Shown piece by piece: positions 8,571-18,408 of a DNA stretch of 64,000 nucleotides (positions are counted from its first letter, which is position 1; every line of letters starts with the position of its first letter). This DNA is from Microbacterium sp. CH12i (GTDB taxonomy: Bacteria; Actinomycetota; Actinomycetes; Actinomycetales; Microbacteriaceae). The stretch is from contig NZ_JHET01000006.1 in the NCBI RefSeq assembly GCF_000685355.1, positions 310,001 through 374,000 on the forward strand. Reading direction: 5' to 3'. A model generated the notes under the pieces. The model made no database searches. It was not told the origin of the DNA and saw only the letters and a program-made list of their open reading frames with translations. The translations under genes were made by a program, and so were the position numbers.

Positions 8571-9910
8571 ATGTCGCAAGCGACCGCCGAGAGTGTTGTA
8601 GCCGCCGAGCAACAAGCGGTGAATGTGCATGGCGGCGATCCGAAGGGTCGCATGATCACGCGTACCGTCGTGATCATCGGGTTCGTGCTCGTCGCCGCAC
8701 TGATTTTTGCGCTCATCTTCAGTGCCCCGGTCGAGGATCCTGCGCGGATCACGATCGGTTTCTCGCTGAACAGCTTCCTCGTCTGGATGGGCGGGCTGCA
8801 TCCGCTCGTGCAGATACCGATCGTCCTGGCGGCCTTCGGGGTCGTGGTGGTGATCATTCTCGTGCTCATCGAGTACGCGCCTCGTTCGGGGCGGCGCTAC
8901 TTCGTGATGCGCTTGGTCGCTTGCCTTTTGGTGCCGGCACTCGCGTTCTTGCTACTACGCCCCTACTCGAACGCGGTGTTCTACGTTGTGGCGATCTCGC
9001 TGCTCGTTGGCGCGCTGCTGTTCTTCGCCGACTACCGGTCTCGCCAGGCGCGGGGTATCTGTTCCAGCTGACGTTGTTCTTGGCTCCGGCGGCGACGATG
9101 CTCGTGATCGGGCTGATCTATCCTGCGGTCTCCACGTTCGTAAAGTCGTTCTTCGACAAGACCGGGGCGGAGTTCGTCGGCCTGGAGAACTACTTCTGGG
9201 TGTTCACGAACCCGACTGGCGCCGCATCCGTCATCAACACGCTGATCTGGGCATTGCTGGCTCCGACGATCTCCGTCGGAGTCGGACTCGCGTATGCCGT
9301 GTTCATCGACAAGGCGCGTGGCGAGAAAATCCTTAAGGTCCTCGTGTTCATGCCCGTCGCGATCTCGTTCGTCGGCGCGGGCATCATCTGGAAGTTCATG
9401 TACGACTACCGTCAGGGCGACCAGCTCGGGCTCCTGAACGCGATCGTCACCATGTTCGGCGGCGACCCCGTGAACTGGCTCGCAGTGAAGCCCCTGATCA
9501 ACACGATCATGCTGTTGATCGTGTTCATCTGGACACAGACCGGCTTCGCGATGGTCATCCTTTCTGCGGCTATCAAGGCTGTCCCGATCGAGCAGATTGA
9601 GGCCGCAGAGCTAGACGGAACCAATGCGTGGCAGCGATTCACCAACGTCACGGTTCCGGGCATCCGAACTTCTTTGATCGTCGTTCTCACCACAATCACA
9701 ATTGCTTCGCTGAAGGTCTACGACATCGTCGCAGTGATGACCGGAGGCCGCGACGACACCACCGTGCTCGGCTTTGAGATGGTTAATCAGCAACAGCGCT
9801 TCCAGAGCTACGGGCACTCGTCCGCGCTTGCGGTCGTGTTGTTTATCTTCGTGCTGCCGCTGATCATCTACAACGCCCGATCGATGCGCAAGCAGAGGGA
9901 GATCCGCTGA
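8571..9910 (+). CDS. Sugar ABC transporter permease, MalF type (frame interrupted)
   Basis: An inner-membrane permease subunit, about 446 residues if repaired. The N-terminal third has several extra hydrophobic segments before the conserved core. The core begins GAGYLFQLTLFLAPAATMLV and ends with the ATPase-contacting EAA loop (IEAAELDGTNAWQRFTNVTV). The frame breaks at about 9046-9049: a missing G after DYRSRQ restores the join to GAGYLFQ. The ATG at 8571 follows AAGGGG. The stop overlaps the next permease start as TGATG. No ATPase gene is nearby, so it probably uses a shared MsiK-type ATPase encoded elsewhere. Confidence 0.85.
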
Positions 9911-10881
9911 TGAGTGCCACCCCAGTCGCCGTCGTCACAGAGACGCGCACGAAGCGGCAAGTTGAGCGTGACACCCGCCGCAATGAGGCCATCGCTCACA
10001 AGAAGTTGACGTCGAAGGGCGCGACGATCGCAGCAGTGATCATCGCGATCTTCTGGACGATCCCGACGTTCGGTCTGTTCGTCACCTCGTTCCGACCCGG
10101 GGCGGACACGCAGTCGACCGGTTGGTGGACAGTGTTCACCAACCCTGAGTTCACACTCGACAACTATGCGGAGGCGCTCACAGCGGGCGGAACATCGACG
10201 ACCCTGGCCTCAGCGTTCATCAACTCGTTGGCGATCACCATCCCGGCGACGGTCTTCCCGATCGTGTTGGCGTCGATGGCGGCATACGCCTTCGCATGGA
10301 TCGACTTCAAGGGTCGAAGCATGCTCTTCATCTTCGTCTTCGCGTTGCAGATCGTTCCGCTGCAGATGGCGCTCGTGCCCCTGCTGAGCCTGTTCTCTGA
10401 GGGGCTGACGGTCAATGATGTGATGATCTTCCCCGGATTCGGCCTCAACGATGTGAGCTACAGCTTCGCGCGAGTGTGGATCGCCCACGCAATCTTCGCG
10501 TTGCCGTTGGCCACGTTCATGCTCCACAACTTCATCGCCGAGATTCCCGGTGAAATCGTGGAGGCTGCTCGTGTCGACGGTGCCGGTCACGGACAGGTGT
10601 TCTTCCGGATCATCCTGCCGCTGGCAATGCCCGCGATCGCGTCGTTCGGAATCTTCCAGTTTCTCTGGGTATGGAACGACCTGCTCGTGGCAACGATCTT
10701 CGCGTCGCCCGGCGCGCTGCCGATCACTCAGGCATTGAACTCCCTGTCCGGTACGTGGGGGAACCGCTGGTTCCTGCAATCGGCCGGAACGTTCATCTCG
10801 ATCATCGTTCCGCTCATCGTGTTCTTCGCCCTGCAGCGGTTCTTTGTCCGAGGCCTCCTGGCGGGTGCAACAAAGGGTTGA
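9910..10881 (+). CDS. Sugar ABC transporter permease, MalG type
   Basis: A 323-residue second permease subunit, intact. A positively charged cytoplasmic N-terminus is followed by six predicted membrane segments, starting at about residue 38 (GATIAAVIIAIFWTIPTFGL). The EAA motif EAARVDGAGHGQVFFRIILP docks the ATPase. Its ATG overlaps the stop of the preceding permease, implying translational coupling. It closes the three-gene importer operon. Confidence 0.92.
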   Translation: MSATPVAVVTETRTKRQVERDTRRNEAIAHKKLTSKGATIAAVIIAIFWTIPTFGLFVTSFRPGADTQSTGWWTVFTNPEFTLDNYAEALTAGGTSTTLASAFINSLAITIPATVFPIVLASMAAYAFAWIDFKGRSMLFIFVFALQIVPLQMALVPLLSLFSEGLTVNDVMIFPGFGLNDVSYSFARVWIAHAIFALPLATFMLHNFIAEIPGEIVEAARVDGAGHGQVFFRIILPLAMPAIASFGIFQFLWVWNDLLVATIFASPGALPITQALNSLSGTWGNRWFLQSAGTFISIIVPLIVFFALQRFFVRGLLAGATKG

Positions 10882-10910
10882 CTCGTCGGTAACACGGCAT
10901 CGGCCGCCCG

Positions 10911-10916
10911 TAGGCT
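10911..10916 (+). promoter_or_regulatory. Leaderless -10 element of cbs
   Basis: TAGGCT is followed by six bases and then the ATG at 10923, so transcription should start at the initiation codon; there is no Shine-Dalgarno sequence. Confidence 0.55.
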
Positions 10917-10922
10917 TGATTC

Positions 10923-12299
10923 ATGAATTACGCCGAACACATCGCTGACCTGGTCGGCGACACTCCGCTTGTGAAACTGCAACACGTCACAGCGGGAGTG
11001 GTGTGCACGGTGCTCGTAAAACTCGAGTACCTCAACCCGGGCGGATCATCGAAAGACCGGATCGCGAAGCGCATCATCGATGCGGCAGAGGCATCTGGTC
11101 AGCTGAAGCCCGGGGGTACGATCGTCGAGCCGACGAGCGGCAACACCGGCGTTGGTCTTGCCCTTGTCGCCCAGCAACGCGGGTACAAGTGCGTGTTCGT
11201 GCTGCCTGACAAAGTCGGCGAAGACAAGATCGACGTGTTGCGCGCCTACGGGGCCGAGATCGTCATGACGCCGACATCGGTTCTGCCTGAAAGTGCGGAG
11301 TCGTATTACAGCGTCAGCGACCGTCTCGTGAAGGAGATCCCCGGGGCATTCAAGCCGAACCAGTACGACAACCCGAACGGTCCGCTCAGCCACTACGAGA
11401 CCACCGGGCCAGAGATCTGGCGTGACACCGAGGGAAAAATCACCCACTTCGTCGCGGGTGTTGGCACAGGGGGCACGATCAGCGGCACCGGACGGTACCT
11501 GCGAGAGGTGTCCGATAACCGGGTCCGCATCGTCGGCGTGGACCCTGAGGGCAGTGTCTATAGCGGCGGCACGGGGCGGCCCTATCTCGTCGAAGGCGTG
11601 GGCGAAGACATCTGGCCAGGCTCTTACGACCCGCGCGTCCCGCACGAGATCGTCGCGGTCGATGACGCCGAGTCCTTTCGGATGACACGGCGCCTCGCCC
11701 GCGAAGAGGGAATCCTCGTCGGCGGCTCCAGCGGGATGGCTGTGGTCGGCGCACTCCGCGTGGCGGCGACTCTGCCAGCGGATGCCGTGATGGTGGTGCT
11801 TCTGCCCGACGGTGGACGCGGCTACCTCTCGAAAATCTTCAACGACTCCTGGATGCGCTCCTACGGCTTCAGCGACGTTGAGGCGGGGGAGACGGTCGCC
11901 GATGTGCTGGCGGCGCGCGCCTTGACGGCTGACCGTAAGATTCCTGATCTCGTGCACGCGCACCCGAGCGACACCGTGCTGGAGGCAATCAGCATGATGA
12001 CCGAGTACGCGGTGTCGCAGCTCGTCGTGCTGAGCGCTGAACCGCCGGTGATGATGGGTGAGGTGCTCGGCGCCGTCGACGAGAAAGGTCTGCTCGATCT
12101 GCTGTTTCGCGGGGATGCGAAACCGAGTGATGCTGTCGGCGCTCATGTCGGCGAGCAACTGCCGCTCATCGGTATTCACGCCACTATCGATCAGGCGCGC
12201 ACGGCGCTTGCCGAAGCTGACGCGCTGGTGGTCACAGAGGGCGGCAAACCGCACACCGTGCTTACCCGTCAAGACTTGCTCGCCTACCTCTCCCGTTAA
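10923..12299 (+). CDS. cbs: Cystathionine beta-synthase
   Basis: A 458-residue PLP enzyme that condenses serine (or O-acetylserine) with homocysteine to cystathionine. Residues 1-320 are the fold-type II PLP core: the Schiff-base lysine is in GGSSKDR (Lys44), with PTSGNTG and the phosphate-binding GTGGTISGTG downstream. The C-terminal third holds a CBS-domain pair (about 330-458) with VLEAISMMTEYAVSQLVVLS. Together with the next gene it forms a transsulfuration pair. A cysteine synthase with CBS domains is the main alternative, but order and length favour CBS. Confidence 0.92.
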   Translation: MNYAEHIADLVGDTPLVKLQHVTAGVVCTVLVKLEYLNPGGSSKDRIAKRIIDAAEASGQLKPGGTIVEPTSGNTGVGLALVAQQRGYKCVFVLPDKVGEDKIDVLRAYGAEIVMTPTSVLPESAESYYSVSDRLVKEIPGAFKPNQYDNPNGPLSHYETTGPEIWRDTEGKITHFVAGVGTGGTISGTGRYLREVSDNRVRIVGVDPEGSVYSGGTGRPYLVEGVGEDIWPGSYDPRVPHEIVAVDDAESFRMTRRLAREEGILVGGSSGMAVVGALRVAATLPADAVMVVLLPDGGRGYLSKIFNDSWMRSYGFSDVEAGETVADVLAARALTADRKIPDLVHAHPSDTVLEAISMMTEYAVSQLVVLSAEPPVMMGEVLGAVDEKGLLDLLFRGDAKPSDAVGAHVGEQLPLIGIHATIDQARTALAEADALVVTEGGKPHTVLTRQDLLAYLSR

Positions 12300-12300
12300 G

Positions 12301-12370
12301 AACACTGACTCGAGAACGCTGACTCGAGAAGGCTGACCCGAGGACGCTGACCCGAGCACGCGGACGCGGG
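12301..12370 (+). repeat. Five-copy 14-bp tandem repeat
   Basis: Five back-to-back 14-base units close to AACGCTGACTCGAG fill the start of the gap between cbs and metB. The first four differ from the consensus at 1-3 positions; the fifth is more diverged. The array begins two bases after the cbs stop. Confidence 0.8.
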
Positions 12371-12406
12371 GCGTAACAGGCGCGACTTCGGCAGGGGAGA
12401 CAGACG

Positions 12407-12412
12407 TAGGCT
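12407..12412 (+). promoter_or_regulatory. Leaderless -10 element of metB
   Basis: TAGGCT plus six bases leads directly to the ATG at 12419; no ribosome-binding site is present. Confidence 0.55.
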
Positions 12413-12418
12413 GGGGGC

Positions 12419-13572
12419 ATGTCTGACCACGCTTTCGCCACCCGAGCCATTCACGCAGGACAAGAGCCCGACGCGCGGACGGGTGCGATCATCCCGCCGA
12501 TCTACCTCGCGTCCACTCACGTGCAGGACGGTGTCGGTGGCTTCCGCGAAGGCTACGAATACAACCGTGCGGGCAACCCCACTCGCACCGCACTCCAGAC
12601 GCAGCTTGCTGCCCTCGAAGGCGGCGTGAGCGCGCTCTCGTTCGCGTCGGGCCTTGCGGCCGAAGACGCGCTGCTGCGTGGCATCCTTCGCCGGGCGACC
12701 ACGTGCTTCTTGGCAACGATGTCTACGGCGGCACCTACCGCCTGCTGACGAAGGTGCTCGCACCGTGGGGTGTCGAGACCACCACGGTCGAGCTCGGCGA
12801 TGCGGATGCCGTGCGCGGGGCCCTCCGCCCCGAGACGAAGATCGTCTGGCTGGAGACGCCGAGTAATCCGCTGCTGAAGATCGTCGACATCGCGGCGACC
12901 GTCGAGCTCGCGCACGCTGCCGGCGCCATCGTCGTGGTCGATAACACCTTTGCATCACCGGCGTTGCAGCAACCCCTCGCGTTCGGCGCCGATCTTGTCG
13001 TGCACTCGACCACGAAGTACCTCGGCGGACACTCTGATGTGCTCGGCGGCGCGGTCGTATTTGCCGATGACCGATTCTACGAGCAGGTGAAGTTCCAGCA
13101 GTTCGCGGTCGGGGCAGTGTCTGCACCGCTCGACGGCTGGCTCACCACACGCGGCATCAAGACGCTCGCGGTACGGATGCGCCAGCACACCCAGAACGCG
13201 CAGGCCATCGCTGAATGGGCTGAGGCTCGTCCTGAGTTCGAGACCGTCTTTTATCCCGGGCTCGCCTCGCACCCCGGCCACGAGATCGCCGCGCGTCAGA
13301 TGAGTGGATTCGGTGGGATGCTGTCGCTCGCGCTCGCCGGTGGTGCCGATGCGGCACGCGCCTTCGCGGAGTCGACCAAGGTGTTCCAGCTCGCCGAATC
13401 GCTCGGCGGCGTCGAATCGCTTATCGGCTACCCCTCGGAGATGACGCACGCGTCGGTGAAGGGCACCGAACTCGCCGTTCCGGAGAACGTGATTCGTCTC
13501 TCGGTCGGCATCGAGGATGTCTCCGACCTGATCGCCGATCTCGAACAGGGTCTCGCCAGCATCGCCCGCTGA
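12419..13572 (+). CDS. metB: Cystathionine gamma-synthase/lyase (frame interrupted)
   Basis: A Cys/Met-metabolism PLP enzyme, 384 residues if repaired. The N-terminal part (HAFATRAIHAGQEPD, EYNRAGNPTRTALQTQLAAL) is in one frame and the rest in another. A missing C at about 12690-12693 restores ILRPGDHVLLGNDVYGGTY. The PLP lysine lies in VVHSTTKYLGGHSDV. Members make cystathionine from O-acyl-homoserine and cysteine (MetB) or cleave it to cysteine. Sequence alone does not separate the two, but the neighbouring cbs favours a lyase or dual role. Confidence 0.85.
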
Positions 13573-13615
13573 GCGCAGGCCAGCGGAGGTCGCGCGGCGC
13601 TAGCATTGAGGGATC

Positions 13616-15048
13616 TTGAACGATTCATCCGAGCCTGACGTCCCCACGCCCGAATCCGATCGCACTTCCGACCTTGATCGCACCTCTGATCTTGAACGGA
13701 CCTCTGATCTTGAACGGACACAGACCGGCAGCATCCGTGCCATCACCGGCACATTTCGCACCAGCACGCCCACCGCGGCGATCCGCACGCTCGGAGCGAA
13801 TCCTGCGACGGCACCGATCATGTTGCACCCCGGCGACGCGATTTCGACCGGTCGCCGCACGCTCTACATCATCCTGCTCGGAGCGCTGACAGCGCTCGGG
13901 CCGTTCACGATCGACCTGTACCTGCCCGCTTTCCCTGTGCTGGAAGCAGACTTCAACACCACGCGACGGCGATTCAGCTCACGCTCACCGGCACCATGAT
14001 CGGTTTCGCGGTCGGCCAGCTTGTCGTGGGGCCGCTCAGCGACAAGATCGGCCGGCGGATGCCGCTCATCGTCGTCACCGCTCTGCATGTGCTCGCAAGC
14101 ATCGCTGCGGCGGTCGTCCCGGATCTCCTCCTTCTCAGCGCCGCACGCGTGCTGATGGGAATCGGAGCAGCCGCGGGCGGCGTTGTGGCCATGGCCATCG
14201 TCCGCGACCTGTTCGGTGGTCGTCGTCTTGTGGTGATGCTCTCGCGCCTCGCGCTGATTTCGGGTGTTGCTCCAGTCGTCGCGCCGCTGATCGGATCGGC
14301 GCTGCTCGAAGTCATGGAATGGCGCGGCATCTTCATCGTGCTCGCCTGCTACGGCGCGGTCATGTTCGTCTCAACCATCGTGTTCATCCCGGAGACACTG
14401 CCGAAGGCCCGTCGTCAGGACCAAGCCACGACAACCGTGTGGCAGCGCTACAAGAGCGTGCTCAGCGACAGAGTCTTTCTCGGCGTGCTGGTCATCGGTG
14501 GGATGACGTTTTCTGGCTTGTTCTCGTATCTTTCCGCCTCCCCTTTCTTGTTCCAGCAGCTGCATGGATTGAACGCGCAGCAGTACGGGCTGCTGTTCGC
14601 TGCGAACTCGCTCGGTCTCGTCATCGGCGTGCAGGCTGCGTCACGGCTCGCTGCGCGATTTGGGCCCCAATGGGTGCTGGCGTTTTCGACCGGGATGCTG
14701 TTGGTGGCAGGGTCCGCGATCATCGTCACCGATCAGATGGGGCTGGGCCTTTGGGGCACCGTCATCCCCCTGTTCGTGTTCATGACCGCCTGCGGTTTCA
14801 CGTTCCCATGCATGCAGGTGCTCGCCCTTGACCGGCACGGGAAGGCAGCCGGGACTGCGGCGTCGATCCTCGGCGCAAGCAACAATGGCGTGGCCGCGAT
14901 CATCTCTCCGGTGGTCGGGCTGATCTCGGCCGGCGCTGGGATCACAGCGACGACGATGGCCGTGGTGATGGTGGGTTGTTCGGTCGTCGCGATCCTTGCG
15001 CTCTGGCTGATCGTTCGCCCGCGCACCGTGGCGATGCTGACTCCCTGA
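13616..15048 (+). CDS. MFS transporter, Bcr/CflA type (frame interrupted)
   Basis: A 12-TM drug/proton antiporter of the Bcr/CflA class, about 477 residues if repaired. TM1 is at GALTALGPFTIDLYLPAFP; the MFS signature GPLSDKIGRRMP follows TM2. The frame breaks at about 13959-13962, where one missing C restores NTTATAIQLTLTGTMIGF. The start is uncertain: TTG 13616 gives a disordered N-terminal extension with three RTSDLE-like hexapeptides, while ATG 13819 (MLHPGDAISTG) would remove it. The substrate is unknown. Confidence 0.8.
13661..13714 (+). repeat. Three 18-bp tandem repeats in the MFS N-terminus
   Basis: Units at 13661, 13679 and 13697, near CGCACCTCTGATCTTGAA, encode RTSDLD/RTSDLE/RTSDLE in the extension before the first membrane segment. 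The last two units differ by a single base. Confidence 0.8.
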
Positions 15049-15074
15049 TCCGGCTGATCCGGCCGATCCGCCGA

Positions 15075-15470
15075 TCAGCCGATCAGCGTGAGCAGCAGGC
15101 GCGAGGGGTCGGATGCCTCGACCTCATGGAGCACCTTCGGAGCGATGTAGAAAACTGCTCCAGGCAGCAGAATATGCTCAGCGTCTTCGATGCGCAGCAG
15201 CACTCGTCCGGCCACCACCTGGATGAGCAGCGGCACGGGAGCAGAGTGCTCTTTCATCACCACGCCCGCATCGAACGCGAGGTGTCGCAGCTTGAAACCG
15301 GGCCCATCCAGAAGCTTGTCCGGGGTGACTCGTCCCTCCCGGAAAGGGTTCTGGGCGGCAAGCTCATCGATGCCAGCGGCGATGAGTTGGCTGTGTTCAC
15401 TGATCACGGCGACTCCGTTCCCGCAGCCTTCGGCCGCGTCATCTGAATCATACGGCGGGAATACAGGCAC
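15075..15470 (-). CDS. Cupin-domain protein
   Basis: A small cupin (about 130 residues) whose barrel is evident from MKEHSAPVPLLIQVVAGRVL, followed by LLPGAVFYIAPKVLHEVEA. Metal-binding positions are partly kept (the His in KEHSAP and the last His in LHEV). The function is unknown; members include small metal enzymes and sugar or sensor domains. The start is unclear: GTG 15470 avoids overlap with the divergent PAP2 gene, GTG in VISEHSQL is possible, and an ATG at 15442 would be in frame only if another base is missing. Confidence 0.65.
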   Translation of the reverse strand: MPVFPPYDSDDAAEGCGNGVAVISEHSQLIAAGIDELAAQNPFREGRVTPDKLLDGPGFKLRHLAFDAGVVMKEHSAPVPLLIQVVAGRVLLRIEDAEHILLPGAVFYIAPKVLHEVEASDPSRLLLTLIG

Positions 15471-15473
15471 AAT
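15468..15473 (+). promoter_or_regulatory. Leaderless -10 element of the PAP2 gene
   Basis: CACAAT then six bases to the ATG at 15480; there is no ribosome-binding site. It overlaps the possible 5' end of the divergent cupin gene. Confidence 0.4.
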
Positions 15474-15479
15474 GAGTGG

Positions 15480-16118
15480 ATGACGAGACAAGCGCTGATG
15501 TGGTGGGGCCTCGGGGCCCTGGTGCTCGCCGTCGTGCTCGGCGCGACGATTTCCGGTGTCTTCGGATTCGACGCGACAGCACTAGATATCTGGTGGAACG
15601 AAGTGATGGGACAGGTGCGCTCGGCGTTCTTGGTCGGTTTCGCGTACGTTCTCAACTTCATCGGTGGCGGATGGGTTGCGACGTTCGCTATTCCGCTGGC
15701 GATTGCGGCAATACTGCTGATTCTGAGGCGCTGGCGTGCCGCGCTCTTCGCACTGCTCGCGTTCATCGTCAGTGCGGGAATCGTGCAACTTCTGAAGCAC
15801 CTCTTCGGACGCGCTCGTCCGGGGGAGATGCTCGTGCTTTCTGATTACGGTTCGTTCCCCTCGGGCCATACGGCAAATGCGGCGACCATTGCTGCGGTCG
15901 TTTGCCTGCTGCTTCCTCGCGTGTGGACCGTGCTTGTCGGTGTGGCGTGGGTGCTGGCGATGGGTTTCTCCCGCACGCTGCTGTCGGTGCACTGGCTGAG
16001 CGACACGATCGGCGGTGCGCTCGCTGGCATCGCCACCGTACTTCTGCTCGCAGCGCTGCTGCTGCCTTGGCTGCACCTACGGCCGAAGCCCGCTGAGCCC
16101 TTGGCTGCGCTGGATTGA
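15480..16118 (+). CDS. PAP2-family membrane phosphatase
   Basis: A 212-residue integral-membrane phosphatase with about six hydrophobic segments. The three-part active site is complete: KHLFGRARP, then PSGHTAN, then SRTLLSVHWLSDTIGG, giving the phosphate-contacting Arg, the acid-base His and the nucleophilic His. Members dephosphorylate lipid phosphates such as undecaprenyl diphosphate or phosphatidic acid at the outer membrane face. Which substrate applies here is unknown. Its stop overlaps the start of the GNAT gene (TGATG), so the two are co-translated. Confidence 0.88.
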   Translation: MTRQALMWWGLGALVLAVVLGATISGVFGFDATALDIWWNEVMGQVRSAFLVGFAYVLNFIGGGWVATFAIPLAIAAILLILRRWRAALFALLAFIVSAGIVQLLKHLFGRARPGEMLVLSDYGSFPSGHTANAATIAAVVCLLLPRVWTVLVGVAWVLAMGFSRTLLSVHWLSDTIGGALAGIATVLLLAALLLPWLHLRPKPAEPLAALD

Positions 16119-16726
16119 TGTGCGGTATCCGGCCCTACCGCCCTGCTGATCGCTCGGCGCTTTTCGACATCTGCGTGCGCACAGCGGATGCCGGCGCAGA
16201 CGCGAGGGGACTGTTCAGTGATGATGACCTGTGGGGTCTGCTGTTCGCGGTTCCTTATGCCGAACGGCATCCGGATCTCGCCTGGGTGGTCGAGGCGGAC
16301 GACGGTCGGGTGGTCGGATACATCGTCGCCACCGACGACACGGATGCTTTCGAACAGTGGTTCCGCGATGAATGGTGGCCGCAGTTCGTCGAGCGCTTTC
16401 CTCGGCCGACTCTGCCGGATTCGCGCGAAGAGAAGATGATCGACTACGCCTACGGAAGAGGCCGCGACGGCGAGCCGAACGCGGGGGAGTATCCCGCGCA
16501 CCTGCATATTGATCTGCTCCCAGAGACTCAAGGACAGGGGCTCGGTCGTCGGCTGATTGAAACTCTCTTCGCCGAGCTCAAGCACCGTGGAGTGCGGGGC
16601 CTGCATCTCGGGATGGATCCCGCGAACATCGGCGCTGCCGCATTTTATGAACGCCTGGGAATGGAACGGCTCCCGACAGCTGACGGCGGGAAGAGCTACG
16701 GCGTGACGTTCGGCGTAAACGACTGA
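16118..16726 (+). CDS. GNAT-family N-acetyltransferase
   Basis: A 202-residue acetyltransferase starting MCGIRPYRPADRSALFDICV. The acetyl-CoA pyrophosphate loop is LPETQGQGLGRRLIETLF, followed by the usual GLHLGMDPANIGAAAFYERLG motif. It uses an ATG overlapping the PAP2 stop; a TTG one codon upstream is possible. The acceptor substrate is unknown. Confidence 0.88.
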   Translation: MCGIRPYRPADRSALFDICVRTADAGADARGLFSDDDLWGLLFAVPYAERHPDLAWVVEADDGRVVGYIVATDDTDAFEQWFRDEWWPQFVERFPRPTLPDSREEKMIDYAYGRGRDGEPNAGEYPAHLHIDLLPETQGQGLGRRLIETLFAELKHRGVRGLHLGMDPANIGAAAFYERLGMERLPTADGGKSYGVTFGVND

Positions 16727-16758
16727 AGGCCCCGCATAGCGAGGCCTTCGATCTTTGG

Positions 16759-16843
16759 CGGTGACGGAGGGATTCGAACCCTCGGTTGCTTGCACAACAC
16801 ACGCTTTCCAAGCGTGCTCCTTCGGCCGCTCGGACACGTCACC
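16759..16843 (-). tRNA. tRNA-Ser (anticodon GGA)
   Basis: An 85-nt class II tRNA read on the minus strand. The acceptor GGTGACG pairs with CGTCACC. The anticodon arm is CACGC-TTGGAAA-GCGTG with GGA, reading UCC. A long variable arm and the T-loop GGTTCGAATCC are present. CCA is not encoded. Confidence 0.95.
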
Positions 16844-16959
16844 AGGGAACAACCTGTCCATCCTATCCGATTGGGCGCGCACCCCAAGCCACTCGAGTGA
16901 CGGGCCAGCGAGGGGCGGCTCTAGAGTGGAGACACTCGAAATCGTTGAGGGGAGTCGGC

Positions 16960-18408
16960 GTGACGGAAAGCCACACACGTCGTCGGTGGGCGCTGCAGAT
17001 GCAGCAGCCGCTGCCCTCTGCGACGCTGTTCGATCGGATCGCGTTCTTGGCGGGCGCTGCAGCAGCGCTGTGGCTCGCCGCCATTATCGCCATCCAGGGA
17101 GTGCGCACGCCCTGGGCGCTGTTCTGGTTCATTCCGGTGTGGGCGATTCTCGCTTACCTCATCCTGCCGCGGCTGCACCGGATGCTCTCTGACCTCTATG
17201 TTCCCGACTACTTCTTCGGACGCACTCGAACCGCTGACGGGCTGCTCGGTGACCCGGTCAATCTTGCTGTCGACGGCTCGGCCGCACAGCTCGACCAGGT
17301 GATGACAGTGGCTGGTTGGCACCGTGCCGATGAAATCACCGCCGCGTCGACGTGGCGGATCATCACGTCCACATTGACCCGCCGAAGCTACCCGACTGCT
17401 CCGGTATCGCCGCTCATGCTCTTCGGCCGGCGGCACGATATCGCGTACCAGCAGGAAGTCGCGGGCAACCCGAAACAGCGTCATCATGTGCGGTTCTGGC
17501 ACTGCCCGCCAGGATGGCTCCTCCCCGGCGGAGCGAAGGTCGGCTGGCTGGGGGCTGGCACCTATGACACGGACGTAGGAATTTCGTTCTTCACCCTGCA
17601 GGTCACCCATCGGATTGATCAGAATACCGACGTTGAACGTGACTACGTCGTCGCATCAACGCAGGGCGCGAACCCCGAGGTCTCAGTGCGCATACTGCGC
17701 GATTTCACCACTGGATATCACTCCCGCAACGGCGGTGGGGATCAGTTCATCACCGACGGTGACCTGCCGATTATCGACTTGTTGAACGTGTCCGATGACG
17801 GTACCCAGCAGACCCTGGCGACTGAGGCCGCGCGGTCGTCGACATCGGTGGCAGCCCGTGCCCCACTGTCGACCATCGTTGCGGTGGCGATCGTCGCTCT
17901 CGTTGCCGCAATCCAGCTGATCGACGTATTTGGTGATGGTGAGGTGTGGCAGGTTCTGCGCACTCAAGGCTCAGAGGGCGTGATCGCGATCATCGTCGTG
18001 CTGGGCATCTATGCGGCGATGGTGCTGGCTCAGCTACTGATGGCCGTGCAGGTGCTTCGGCGGGGGAGGCGCGCGAGAGCAGTACTGATGGCGCTTTTGG
18101 TCATCAGCATCCTGTTGATGGCGATCGACTATCTGGATGGCACGGCCGTACTGGGCCTGGATTGGACTCTGCTGACCGCCTCGGTGCAATGCATCGCGCT
18201 TCTCGCGCTTTCCAGCGAATCTTCGGGTGCGTGGGCGCGACGCAAACGTCGGCACGCTGAGCCGGAAGCCGTTGAGGCGCGTAAAATCGCAGGATGGCCA
18301 CCCCCAAGATCGTTCTCTTTTACGCGTTCGCGCCACTCGCTGACCCCGAGGCGATCAAGCTGTGGCAGCGTGACCTGGGTGAGGCGCTCGGCCTTCGCGG
18401 GCGCCTGA
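16960..18408 (+). CDS. LssY C-terminal domain membrane protein
   Basis: Up to 482 residues. Two N-terminal membrane segments (about 28-75) precede a cytoplasmic or extracytoplasmic domain with the LssY_C pattern: [46 protein letters not shown] and [16 protein letters not shown]. Three or four more membrane segments follow (about 305-425). The function is unknown. GTG 16960 is chosen for its GAGGGGAG ribosome-binding site. The last 38 codons overlap trhO by 115 bases and look non-coding (Arg/Ser-rich). One missing base upstream would move the stop to 18258-18260, so the true end is doubtful. Confidence 0.75.
   Translation: MTESHTRRRWALQMQQPLPSATLFDRIAFLAGAAAALWLAAIIAIQGVRTPWALFWFIPVWAILAYLILPRLHRMLSDLYVPDYFFGRTRTADGLLGDPVNLAVDGSAAQLDQVMTVAGWHRADEITAASTWRIITSTLTRRSYPTAPVSPLMLFGRRHDIAYQQEVAGNPKQRHHVRFWHCPPGWLLPGGAKVGWLGAGTYDTDVGISFFTLQVTHRIDQNTDVERDYVVASTQGANPEVSVRILRDFTTGYHSRNGGGDQFITDGDLPIIDLLNVSDDGTQQTLATEAARSSTSVAARAPLSTIVAVAIVALVAAIQLIDVFGDGEVWQVLRTQGSEGVIAIIVVLGIYAAMVLAQLLMAVQVLRRGRRARAVLMALLVISILLMAIDYLDGTAVLGLDWTLLTASVQCIALLALSSESSGAWARRKRRHAEPEAVEARKIAGWPPPRSFSFTRSRHSLTPRRSSCGSVTWVRRSAFAGA
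18282..18287 (+). promoter_or_regulatory. Leaderless -10 element of trhO
   Basis: TAAAAT followed by six bases to the ATG at 18294. Confidence 0.5.

Noticed and set aside
10878..10916. TTGACT as the -35 of the cbs promoter
   Set aside because: It is 27 bases from TAGGCT, too far for a sigma-70-type promoter.
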